DNA of 64,000 bases from Siphonodentalium dalli (Eukaryota; Mollusca; Scaphopoda; Gadilida; Siphonodentaliidae), in the NCBI GenBank assembly GCA_032622095.1, contig CP136063.1, positions 90,867,980 to 90,931,979 of the forward strand, written 5' to 3'. Below, piece after piece: positions 57,201-64,000 of the stretch (position 1 is the first letter of the stretch; the number at the start of each line of letters is the position of its first letter). The notes under the pieces are model-generated. The model was not told where the DNA came from and made no database searches. It saw only the letters and a list, made by a program, of their open reading frames with translations. The translations under genes and the position numbers were made by a program.

Positions 57201-60200
57201 TGCTAAAATATGCCATCGACATGATATAGTTATAGTTGTTATTGCCCTCCACCTTCATGCCAGATATATTTTGTTCACGTTTAGTTATATTGGTTGTTTA
57301 TTTTAAACAGAACACACACCTATAAGATGTATTTTTGGCCAAACATAAAAGAAACCAAAATGAAACCAAGCATAATAAAATTATAAATATGATAATGGCT
57401 CCACATTATTTAATATCCCTACAAATCTCGGTTTGTCATCTGCTAAAGTTATCAGATAGTACCTGCAAATGAAAAATATACCATTCCACCAGGGTTTCCA
57501 CTATTGGGGCAGCTGGCTCCTTTTAGAGTCATTTTCCCCTCACCCAAATTTTCCTCCGACATATTCCCATACCCGATCCACAGATTAATGCTTACATCTC
57601 CTGTGTATCTGCCATTAAATACAAACAACAGGGAGTGATAAAACAAAGACAATTTTATTTGCCCACTAACGTTGATCATTAATGAACCATTTTCCGGGAA
57701 TAGAATGCTATTCAGGGCTACACACATTGACAATTATTGCCTTTTTCTGAAAGATATTTTGAAGTGGACATTGTTACAATCCACTTTGTTGATTCTGCTT
57801 GGTTAAGTCGCGATTACATTCTCAAATAACACACTGTTCTGACTGGTTCTGATTTATAATTATGTAGCCGAGGTCCAGATGTTAGCCATTGAAGGGTGAT
57901 CAGGAATATTTCATGGTATAACATGTTGTGATGAATGTGGTGTAGTCAGACATAGATATAAATTGAAAATTTATCAAATTCCTCTACCATTGTTGGTGGT
58001 GGTACAAAAATATTGTCAATGTTGTTTGACTTTATATACTTACTAGCAGGTTAGCCCGCCACTGGCGGCATTCGTCCCATGGCTTTGTTCGAAAAAGCAA
58101 TTGCAACAGGTTCCGAGACACTCGTGCTGCATTTGTACCAAATTTCGTCAGAAACATGACATTTTTAAAATTATTTTTGTTTTTTATTTTTTAATATGAA
58201 TTTAATGTTTTTTAAATTTAATATATATTTTTTCTGAATTGTTTTTTTATTTTTAAATTATTTAAATTTAAATTGTTTTAATTAATTTTTTTGTTTCTGG
58301 CGGAAAAATTTACCCGTAGAAATCCCCCTTCCTAGGAACGACAGACAACATTGCATTGAATTGAAAACAAACACTTTGCATTGAATTGAAAACAAATATT
58401 GCATAATATTTCGAGTCTGCCGTACCCGTCCTAATGTCGTGAAATCTCTCTGCATAATATTTCGAGCGATAACATTGCATTGAATTGATAACAAACGCTT
58501 CCCGTCTCTCTCTGCATAATATTTCGAGCGACAGGCTACAGACTCCCGTCATACAGATGCATAATATTTCGAGCGACAGGCTACAGACTCCCGTCATACA
58601 GATAAGTAGATAGCGAAAACGACGCTCTTTATATAGACACTGCGGAAAACGAACACTCTTTATATATCAACGCTATTAACCCCGAAGTGCCGATTGCGGT
58701 GATTTTGATGATTGGGAAGAGAGAAATGGTGCTCTGAGCTTCTCCAAAACGCGACCATGGCGGTGTCGGTGGGATTTTACACTTACATAGGAAGTTTAAG
58801 CTCAATCTGCACACGCGTTTTCGATTCTATGAAGTACACACACACACACACACACATATATATACGGAAGTCTCAAAATATATAGTATAGATATTACGGC
58901 AGACATTCAGAACATGGCTTAAATTATCAACTGACTTTACTAAATGCTATTAGATATTCACAGTTTGTTGATGGATTGAGATTTCCCACACCCCTCCCCC
59001 CAAACCCTGATTCTACTCTATACTCTTAGAACTGAATGGGAAAATCCATTGAGGAACCACCTACCTTTACTCTCTCGGAGAATGATAATACAAATGGCAG
59101 CTCTGTCAAAATAAGAAGATTGCGTACATCTCGGTTCGATAATGGCGGCCCTTCATCATCAACTGGAAAAAAAGAACATGATTATAATCAACTATAGCTT
59201 AATAGTCTGTCATTTGCAGAATGAGGTCCCCAGAGGGTGAATTTAGTGACGCTATCCTGCACAACAGGTTAGCATCACCAAATTCACCCTCTGGGAACCT
59301 CATTCTGTTTAGACCTCAACTGCTATGGGAGACCTAGGATCAGATTGAAGTTCCCCAGTTGAATTGGTGCTGTTCAACCATTTGTCACTTCGATTATGCA
59401 TTTTATCTTCTGCAAATTAGGGGATATATAGAAACTTCCCAGAAGGGAAAAAGTATGTAAAAACAATGTTAATTTGAGACTATAGATACTTCCCAGAAGA
59501 TGAGGCCTAGGCAGAATGAGGTCCCTAGAAGGTTAATTTGGTGATGCTAGCCCGCTGCATGGGATAGTGTAACTAAATTCACCCTCTGGGGATCTCATTC
59601 TGCAAATAGTAGGTTGTCATTTGTTAATACCGCTGATTTCAATCTGAATTACCCAGATAGCAAGACTAAATTGTATCATCTTGGCACAGTTAGCATAACC
59701 ATTAGCTGGTATTGTAAACGTTCAACTGATTAGCTATTCCCAAGTGAGAAGGCTTCATCCCAGTGAAGCTCCCAAGTAATGTTATTTTTTTTTTTTTTTA
59801 GCCAATTCATTTTACATTAATTTCATAAAATTGATTAAATGGCTTGAAGATCACTGGACATTGTTGTGAGGTTTTGCCATCACCCAGATAATTGTTTGTG
59901 TTCCTCTAGATCTCTAAATATGACTACATTTGTACAACAGAAAATTGAGAAAATATATCTATTGAAAGACAGGTTTTTTTAATAAGTCCTTGACATAAAA
60001 TTGTTCAGGAGCCCTGAATACATATTAACCCTTTCATGGCAAGAGCTGCACTGGTGCAGCATTAAAGATCCTGTGCCAGTGCATTCTCTTATATCTGCGA
60101 GTCTCCCATAGGGAGTCTCGCATACATAAGATATGCACTGGCTTACAAGGTTAAGGTAAATATTGTTAGGCCAACGTATTCTCTTATATATGCGAGGCTC

Positions 60201-63200
60201 CCTATGGGAGTCTCGCAAACGTAAGAGAATGCACTGGCTTACAAGGTCAAGGTAACTATTGTTAGGCCAATGTATTCTCTTATATACCTTGTAAGCCAGT
60301 GCATTCTCTTATGTATGCACTGGCTTACAAGGTCAAGGTAAATATTGTCAGGCCAATGTATTCTCTTATATATGCGAGGCTCCCTATGGGAGACTCACAT
60401 ATATAAGAGAATGCATTGGCACAGGGTTTTCAGGAAGCACCAGTTATGGAAGGGTTAATATACATCTGGTAATTACTCACTACAGTGTGTTCTCGTTAGC
60501 TTCTCAAGCTGACCAAAAGACATTTGTGTGAAGACAGCATTCTGTGCTCGGTATATCTGGGATGGCTAAAATAAATATGAAGAGATTATTTCCAGTATAT
60601 CTCCCTTTACCCAACAAACCGGCCAAAACCGGCCAAATAAAGCTTCAACAGCCTAAAATATCTTCGGTCTGTCTCAATAGAACCATACAAATATGGATAT
60701 CATTGGAACCGGCTCATTGACCACATTGTGATGGTTACAGTTATGCCCTGTGCCAATGCATTCTCTTATATATGCGAGTCGACCATAGGTCGCCTCGCAT
60801 ATATAAGAGAATACATTGGCCTAAAAAAAATCTTTTTTAAACACTTTTTACCATTTTTTCTTACATTCTTTAACAATTTTATAATTTTTAATGTGTTAAG
60901 CCAATGCATTCTCTTATATATGCGAGGCGACCTATGGTCGACTCGCATATATAAGAGAATGCATTGGCACAGGGCCGTTCTGTTGGGTAAAACAAATATG
61001 AAGAGATTATTTCCAGTATATCTGGGATCACCAAAAGAAAACAAAGGAGTTATTGCCACAAAACTCTTTCAGTGCTAGAGTCATAGATTTATGTCCACTC
61101 ATGGAGTCAATAATGAACTTTCTTACTTGAATCATCAAAACTGTGACTGATATTATTATTCCTCAGAAATATTGACTTACAAATATGGAACTAAGAGTGA
61201 GAGGAAACATAGATCCCTAGCTTTCTGCCTTGACCTGTGTAGTGATGTTGGTGTAAACATATTTATTTCTCTAAATCATGCACATGAATTAACAGGATTG
61301 TATAATATATAAAGACAATTATTTTAGAGAATGGGATTCGGCAGAAAGTATGAATCTTATATTAGCCATTTCCACATCTTTGGCATACACATATGTCTTT
61401 ATTGCTTTTTTGTAATGTTCTATTCAGTCAGATTTTGCTTTTATGTAAATTTTTTCTATCTTATTATCATTGTCAGCTATCTGGGGCATATACTGTTTTA
61501 ACAGTAAATTATAACAATGAGTCACTGTTGGGCAGTCCATGCATCAGATGAACTGAATTATTACTACCTGTTTGTTTGTGACCTGACCCTTGACCCCACT
61601 CCATCAGTTTCCAATAATCGTAGCATAATTACCATTTCAAGATCGAAATGACAAAAGTGATGCATCTTATATACTTATAAAGAGCCACATGTAGCGAAGT
61701 TACTAAGTATAACCTTATTAGAAGATATAGCACAGTAGCAATGTTATATTTGTTGCCTCCGAAACATGCCGAATCGAGCTGGCCCTTAGAACATGCTTGG
61801 GACTATACAACACACCAGGTGCCTATTTTTAGAAGTAAATTTGATTTTTGAGACAGTGCAAATTTTAACCTTATTGTCTTTGCATAAAGTTTTCCTACTT
61901 TCAGTTCTGTAACATTGCTTTGTAAACAAGCACATTTTTGTCACCATTATTATCCCACTTATTCACCTCATTCTAGCTGTAAACATGTGCTATAACCCAT
62001 TATATTCATCACATTACATCATATTTGTTGTTGTTCAAATAATAGGTCCTAAATAATGATAATTTTTGCATATTTTAATGTTACGGTAGTAATTTGTTCA
62101 TATTTCGCCCCAGATTCTTAAAAGCTGAAAGTCACCAGTTGGCATGTTATCAACTGTGCCCAACTGTCATGTATCACTGTGACGACTGCTGTATTTATCA
62201 TCAATGCCGTAATTCTCAATTTCATACCCTATTTGTAAAGCCAATCTGACTTAACTGAACATAACATCAAAATACTCTTTGTCCCGGGAAGACTGTTCAC
62301 ATGATTTCAAAATTAACTGTTCTACTTGGAATCTAACTCATACTTCATACTATAAAAGAAAGAGTCAATCTCAGATTTGAAATTGCCCAGACTTGAAGTT
62401 GCGTAAACCCTAAAGACGAGTGCTACTTACTCTCTTGAGATTTCCGTGACAAAGCAGACCACCATAAGTGGCCAGTTGTTTAAATACTAGGCTACCAACT
62501 ATATGGTCAGAATTCAACCATCTATGAGGTCAGAAACAACCATATGGTCCAAAATCTGACCACACCTGACCACACGGAAGTTGTCAGTTGAAACTCGAGC
62601 AGCAGTTGTCACTGTTATGTGTGCCAGTTGGGTGCAGTTGATACCACAAGCCAACTGGTGATGTCACAGCCCAAGGGCTACAGGTTACGTTGTTCAAGAA
62701 TCAAGACATATAAAGATTCCAGAAGAGTCAAGACGTGGCCAAAGATTTCATAACATCTTTAGGTCAGAGGACCTTGTCTTTAACCCTTCCATGACTGTAG
62801 CTTCTTGAATTTTTTTGAAAACCTTGTGCCAATGCATTCTCTTATGTATGCTAGTCTCCCATAAGGAGCCTTGCATATATAAGAGAATACATTGGCCTAA
62901 CACTATTTACCTTGATCTTGTAAGCCAGTGCATTCTCTTATATATAAGAAACTCCCTATGAGAGACTCGCATAAATAAGATAATGCAAGACACAGGATCT
63001 TTAATGCTGCACCAGCGCAGCTCCCGTCATGGACCCCATGAAAAGGTTAATCACCCGACATCTAATAACCTGATTAGCCACTTTGGGTGGAATGATTTCA
63101 ATAATTTTTCGTCTGACACTGAGTTCTATAGACTTATTTACCTTATCAGCATTGATATGCACATGGTCAGATAACCAGTGTTTGGGAGGACAGTAGTGTC

Positions 63201-63246
63201 GCCGCGTGTCTCTTGAATGTAGTTGCTTCACCAATGCAGCCGTTAC
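45080..63246 (-). CDS. UBE3C: HECT-type E3 ubiquitin ligase UBE3C, C-terminal 482 residues (11 exons, 5' end outside window)
   Basis: UBE3C (Hul5 group) adds and extends ubiquitin chains on proteasome-bound substrates, improving proteasome processivity. The exons 63246-63142, 60565-60481, 59162-59065, 56755-56614, 54589-54345, 53263-53139, 52540-52450, 50028-49930, 48976-48820, 47203-47073 and 45250-45080 join in one frame. The visible part starts in the region before the HECT domain ([20 protein letters not shown]) and contains the whole HECT domain: [14 protein letters not shown], the N-lobe [26 protein letters not shown], the C-lobe [17 protein letters not shown]-type block, the catalytic cysteine in [15 protein letters not shown], and the end [17 protein letters not shown]3C rather than UBE3B is indicated by the FCIH...[13 protein letters not shown] block and the GFELS end. 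The usual protein is about 1080 residues, so more than half lies beyond 64000. Same strand as PEX13. Confidence 0.95.
46214..46612. mobile_element. TTAA double-hairpin element family B (copy 3)
   Basis: Complete, TTAA at 46214-46217 and 46609-46612, ends CCCTTTACCCAACAGAAGGG and TTGTTGGGTAAAGGG. In the last UBE3C intron, same orientation as copy 2, very similar to it. Confidence 0.92.
46966..47014. mobile_element. Family C end fragment
   Basis: Only the last 49 bp of a C element: GGGTCTTTAATGCTGCACCA, then GCTCCCATCATGAAAGGGTT and TTAA (47011-47014). The hairpins are absent. Confidence 0.75.
47073..47203 (-). CDS. UBE3C: UBE3C exon: HECT C-lobe, SYNEQH to PLLGFK
   Basis: Acceptor cttttccag, donor GTAAGG. 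Two bases finish a glycine codon, then [20 protein letters not shown] and [15 protein letters not shown], the conserved block just before the catalytic loop. Confidence 0.95.
47295..47750. mobile_element. A-family-related element, old long form
   Basis: The ends CAGGCCTGAGAATAAGGTGC and its diverged inverse differ from family A, but the interior GGTGAATTTAGTGATGCTA blocks and TTATGCAATGTGTTGTCTGC centre match it. Exact ends and duplication unclear. Confidence 0.65.
48107..48300. mobile_element. TTAA element family E (copy 3)
   Basis: Starts TAACCCTTTCTTTACTAAAT and ends GATAATAAGGGTTAA; it carries the GGTGGGAAAT and TCAGATAATAAG blocks of other E copies but lacks the final third. In a UBE3C intron. 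Confidence 0.7.
48820..48976 (-). CDS. UBE3C: UBE3C exon: HECT domain, [19 protein letters not shown]
   Basis: Acceptor tctttccag, donor [26 protein letters not shown] to [11 protein letters not shown], the hinge between the HECT N-lobe and C-lobe. Phase 0 start; ends one base into a glycine codon. Confidence 0.95.
49330..49816. mobile_element. A-family long element carrying a C element
   Basis: The right end (ACTATTTCAAGGCTTG at 49816) and the two last GGTGA blocks are family A. The left part (TTATGCATTTTATCTTCTGC) is the centre of the long form; the left terminus is lost. The C element 49410-49663 sits in its TTAA. Confidence 0.7.
49410..49663. mobile_element. TTAA double-hairpin element family C (copy 3), nested in an A-family element
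   Basis: TTAA at both ends (49410-49413, 49660-49663). The sequence on the two sides, AAAACAATG(TTAA) and (TTAA)CTTGAAACTA, matches the uninterrupted A-family stretch at 59466-59482, AACAATGTTAATTTGAGACT, apart from small changes. This shows a TTAA insertion directly. Confidence 0.9.
49930..50028 (-). CDS. UBE3C: UBE3C exon: [13 protein letters not shown] to YKLNKQ
   Basis: Acceptor gtttcag, donor GTTAAT. Exactly 33 codons in phase 0: [20 protein letters not shown] then [13 protein letters not shown], the HECT segment with the ELKPGG turn. Confidence 0.95.
50068..50467. mobile_element. TTAA double-hairpin element family B (copy 4)
   Basis: TTAA at 50068-50071 and 50464-50467. Complete, in the orientation of copies 1 and 5. 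One hairpin arm has CTGTT for CTCTT. The remaining 2 kb of this intron (50468-52449) has no recognised feature. Confidence 0.92.
52450..52540 (-). CDS. UBE3C: UBE3C exon: [20 protein letters not shown]
   Basis: Acceptor cttctag, donor [26 protein letters not shown] then [10 protein letters not shown]; the first base completes the split lysine codon. Matches the HECT N-lobe. Confidence 0.94.
52564..52819. mobile_element. TTAA double-hairpin element family C (copy 4)
   Basis: TTAA at both ends; its edge is only 24 bp from the exon at 52540, close to the branch-point region of that acceptor. Two hairpins with core GCATTCTCTTATATATGC and CCC-ATA-GGG type tips. Confidence 0.88.
53139..53263 (-). 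CDS. UBE3C: UBE3C exon: [20 protein letters not shown]
   Basis: Acceptor tttacag, donor [26 protein letters not shown] then [12 protein letters not shown], with the lysine codon split after two bases. In the HECT N-lobe this forms the E2-facing subdomain. Confidence 0.95.
53308..53565. mobile_element. TTAA element family E (copy 4)
   Basis: Starts TTAACCCTTCCTATACTAAA and ends TTTAGTTTAGAAAGGATTAA. Full length (258 bp), with the inner palindrome AGATAATGAGTTC / GAACTTATTATCT. Confidence 0.85.
53653..53903. mobile_element. TTAA element family D: own ends, B-type hairpin
   Basis: The ends CCCTTTGAGTGCCAGG and CCTGGCACTCAAAGGG with TTAA are of piggyBac type and differ from B and C. Inside is one core hairpin with a B-type tip (GGCGACCTATGGTCGACTC) and a separate small GGGCCGATATTATCGGCCC hairpin. 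Confidence 0.85.
54345..54589 (-). CDS. UBE3C: UBE3C exon: start of HECT domain, [16 protein letters not shown]
   Basis: Largest exon seen (245 bp). Acceptor aaacag, donor [26 protein letters not shown] then [35 protein letters not shown] and YFLGRMVGK, the classic HECT N-lobe signature. Confidence 0.96.
54614..54802. mobile_element. TTAA element family E (copy 5)
   Basis: TTAA at 54614-54617 and 54799-54802. Diverged ends (TTAATCCATTGCTAACTGGA; GTCAAAGGGTTAA) and the GATGTTCA, CATAAAAGGAAGAATAGACC blocks. Its right TTAA is shared with the next element. Confidence 0.6.
54799..55061. mobile_element. TTAA double-hairpin element family C (copy 5)
   Basis: TTAA at 54799-54802 and 55058-55061. 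Two core hairpins with a few mismatches. It abuts the E copy 54614-54802 with a single shared TTAA. Confidence 0.87.
55109..55514. mobile_element. TTAA element family H (copy 3)
   Basis: Left end TTAAAGATGGTCTATCTGTT, then GGGTATAAAATAATAAATAT; the right side has ATTTTATACCCCCAGAAACT and a decayed end ATATTTAA. Interior matches copy 1. Confidence 0.75.
55924..56126. mobile_element. TTAA element family E (copy 6)
   Basis: TTAACCCTTTCCGTACTAAA to TTTAGTATTGAAAGAGTTAA. Shares the GGTGTTCAGGA and ACTCATCAATGAGTATTTAG blocks. Confidence 0.82.
56236..56377. mobile_element. TTAA element family E (copy 7), joined to a C element
   Basis: Starts TTAACCCTTTCTATACTAAA and runs to TTTAGTATAGAAAGGG. The right TTAA is replaced by AC at the junction with the next C element. 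Short form of 142 bp. Confidence 0.75.
56380..56585. mobile_element. TTAA element family C (copy 6, shortened hairpins)
   Basis: Begins CACTTTCATGACAAGAACTG, ends TCATGGAAGGATTAA. Both hairpins have lost their tips, leaving GCATTCTCTCATATATAAGA style short loops. 206 bp instead of about 255. Confidence 0.8.
56614..56755 (-). CDS. UBE3C: UBE3C exon: [12 protein letters not shown] to AFEKLNYEN
   Basis: Acceptor ttaacag, donor [26 protein letters not shown] then [20 protein letters not shown], the conserved lead-in to the HECT domain. Its donor edge is 28 bp from the C element at 56585. Confidence 0.95.
57084..57171. repeat. Purine-only GA-rich tract
   Basis: Almost only A and G over nearly 90 bases, with GTAGAAGAGAGATGGAGAGA repeated about 26 bases apart. 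Such tracts can form triplex DNA; function not implied. Confidence 0.75.
58030..58900. repeat. Dispersed repeat with tandem TGCATAATATTTCGAGCGA units and a CA/TA tail
   Basis: TGCATAATATTTCGAG occurs at about 58390, 58451, 58513 and 58559. The last two are 46 bases apart as a near-exact duplicate (with AGGCTACAGACTCCCGTCAT). It starts near CTAGCAGGTTAGCCCGCCAC and ends in a CA and TA run. Probably a SINE, LINE or Helitron-type repeat; class not determined. Confidence 0.55.
59065..59162 (-). CDS. UBE3C: UBE3C exon: [18 protein letters not shown]
   Basis: Acceptor ttttccag, donor [26 protein letters not shown] then [12 protein letters not shown], matching the UBE3C segment before the HECT domain. 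Codon split at the start. Confidence 0.94.
59197..59612. mobile_element. A-family element, long form
   Basis: The GTCTGTCATTTGCAGAATGA left part, GGTGAATTTAGTGACGCTAT blocks and TTATGCATTTTATCTTCTGC centre match other copies; both termini are decayed. It has the empty TTAA (59469-59472) equivalent to the C insertion site at 49410. Confidence 0.7.
60025..60458. mobile_element. TTAA element family C (copy 7, enlarged to 434 bp)
   Basis: TTAA at both ends. The middle unit (a hairpin plus the TTACAAGGTCAAGGTAAATA spacer) is repeated, giving about four partial hairpins instead of two. Confidence 0.87.
60481..60565 (-). CDS. UBE3C: UBE3C exon: [20 protein letters not shown]
   Basis: Acceptor ttttag, donor GTGAGT. 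28 codons: [20 protein letters not shown] then EKLTRTHC, ending one base into an isoleucine codon. Less conserved but phase fits both neighbours. Confidence 0.9.
60603..60991. mobile_element. Family B (copy 5) without TTAA, between 30-bp direct repeats
   Basis: Body as in copy 4 from CCCTTTACCCAACAAACC to TCTGTTGGGTAAA. Instead of TTAA, the 30 bp at 60573-60602 (AAATATGAAGAGATTATTTC then CAGTATATCT) is repeated at 60994-61023. Confidence 0.9.
62780..63050. mobile_element. TTAA double-hairpin element family C (copy 8)
   Basis: TTAA at 62780-62783 and 63047-63050. Two core hairpins, the second weaker. An extra GGACCCCATG near the right end. In the largest visible UBE3C intron; 61024-62779 there shows no other recognised feature. 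Confidence 0.85.
63142..63246 (-). CDS. UBE3C: UBE3C exon (first visible): [15 protein letters not shown]
   Basis: Acceptor cttcag, donor GTAAAT. 35 codons in phase 0: [20 protein letters not shown] then [13 protein letters not shown]. The block RDTRR..CPP.HWL is characteristic of UBE3C. Confidence 0.95.
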
Positions 63247-64000
63247 CTGAAGAAAAAGTATTATGTCTTGAAGAAACTTTGAACTATATTATTCTAAAGA
63301 GGAATAATAACTCATTAAGTATAGTCAATAAACAGACATGATTCACCCTCATTCTAATAATGAGATCGGTTCTTCCCCTTCAATCTGTGAAACTTATATA
63401 ATATCAAAACTGATATAAATGCTTTAAAGTGATCTACATCTTAATCCAGATAATTCTATTCAATATTCTGCTGCAGATAATGGGACTTATGCAATACCAA
63501 TAAAATGTGAGTCAAGGATGTGTGCTAAATACACCAAAAATAAGTACGAAACCATGTATAAGACCGATATAAACAAAACGACTCTGTCACCAAATTAGGA
63601 CTTTGGAATAACCCAGCAGCAACAAATGGTTCAAATCGCACTCCAAGTAGGGAACTGCTACAAGTTTACTGTTCATATAATTAAGCGTTTTTACACAATT
63701 AATTGTACAAGAAGATCTTAAAGATGCTCTATCTATTCCATGCAGCACTTCCAATGACAACAACAAGATTTCTATGACACTCCTTTTTGGATTATTACTA
63801 CCAAAGACGCACACTATGGTGATGAACATATTTCACTTAAATGTGTTTTGAAAGATAGACTTCCAAAATAAATATTGTAATGTTCTAAAACTTTCTGTCC
63901 TAGTTCATAGAAAATCTCTTAGTAACAGAAGCTCACGACACAAAATTATTATTTAATATCCCAGAATCTATACAGAAAGTTCAGTGATGACATACAGTAA
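63247..64000 (-). other. UBE3C intron continuing beyond the window
   Basis: AT-rich. No further exon is recognised; the 80-codon frame at 63587-63829 has no UBE3C similarity I can see. Confidence 0.6.

Larger units (their letters stand above)
56756..59064 (-). other. UBE3C intron without a TTAA element
   Basis: Donor GTAGGT at 59064 downward, acceptor AG at 56757-56756. Contains a purine-rich tract (57084-57171), an AT-rich tract (58155-58290), tandem repeats (58349-58604) and a CA run (58838-58856). No coding exon recognised. Confidence 0.8.

Noticed and set aside
57452-57733. 93-codon frame in a UBE3C intron
   Set aside because: No similarity recognised, and it overlaps no splice-compatible exon; UBE3C reads in phase without it.
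60728-61078. Frames of 97 and 116 codons at 60728-61078
   Set aside because: They run through the hairpins of a B element; the same peptide ([19 protein letters not shown]) recurs wherever a B copy lies, so it is repeat translation.
39419-63050. CRISPR-like array from the recurring 20-base core
   Set aside because: Copies are hundreds of bases to kilobases apart, in inverted pairs, inside transposons in an animal genome.
63587-63829. Possible next UBE3C exon
   Set aside because: The translated 80 codons show no UBE3C-like block and lack an acceptor in the right phase.

Overview
The window is nuclear DNA of an animal. It is AT-rich and gene-sparse, with GT..AG introns and very many small non-autonomous DNA transposons. 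I read three conserved housekeeping genes by joining exons at splice sites, and every junction keeps the reading frame. The proteins and the repeat load suggest a marine invertebrate (mollusc, brachiopod, echinoderm or hemichordate type), but the sequence alone does not fix the lineage.

Layout. (1) 2642-9477, + strand: the last four coding exons of ribosomal protein S7 (RPS7), about 144 residues. The N-terminal exons (about 50 residues) are not in the 2.6 kb upstream. (2) 9478-18358: intergenic, full of repeats. (3) 18359-33983, - strand: a complete four-exon PEX13, the peroxisomal membrane docking protein with an SH3 domain (419 residues). It lies tail-to-tail with RPS7. Its ATG exon is only 71 bp and is separated from exon 2 by a 4.9 kb intron. 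(4) 33984-45079: intergenic, repeats only. (5) 45080-63246, - strand: the last eleven coding exons of a UBE3C-type HECT E3 ubiquitin ligase (482 residues), including the whole HECT domain and its catalytic cysteine. The N-terminal half lies beyond the right edge. The three genes act in different processes (translation, peroxisome import, ubiquitination), and nothing shows a shared pathway or operon-like arrangement.

The most striking content is the transposon landscape. At least six TTAA-flanked foldback families (B, C, D, E, G, H) and several other TIR families (A with 8-bp duplications, F with TA, a 1.5 kb family with 7-bp duplications, a 675-bp hAT-like element) make up a large part of the non-coding DNA. 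Families B, C and D have different termini but share one hairpin core, GCATTCTCTTATATATGCGA and its complement, arranged as one or two hairpins per element. Hairpin-tip bases differ between B and C at paired positions. Nine of the ten visible UBE3C introns hold at least one TTAA element. One such element starts 18 bp after the UBE3C stop codon and contains the first AATAAA on the transcribed strand, so it may form the 3' UTR. No tRNA, rRNA, CRISPR or intact transposase gene was recognised.
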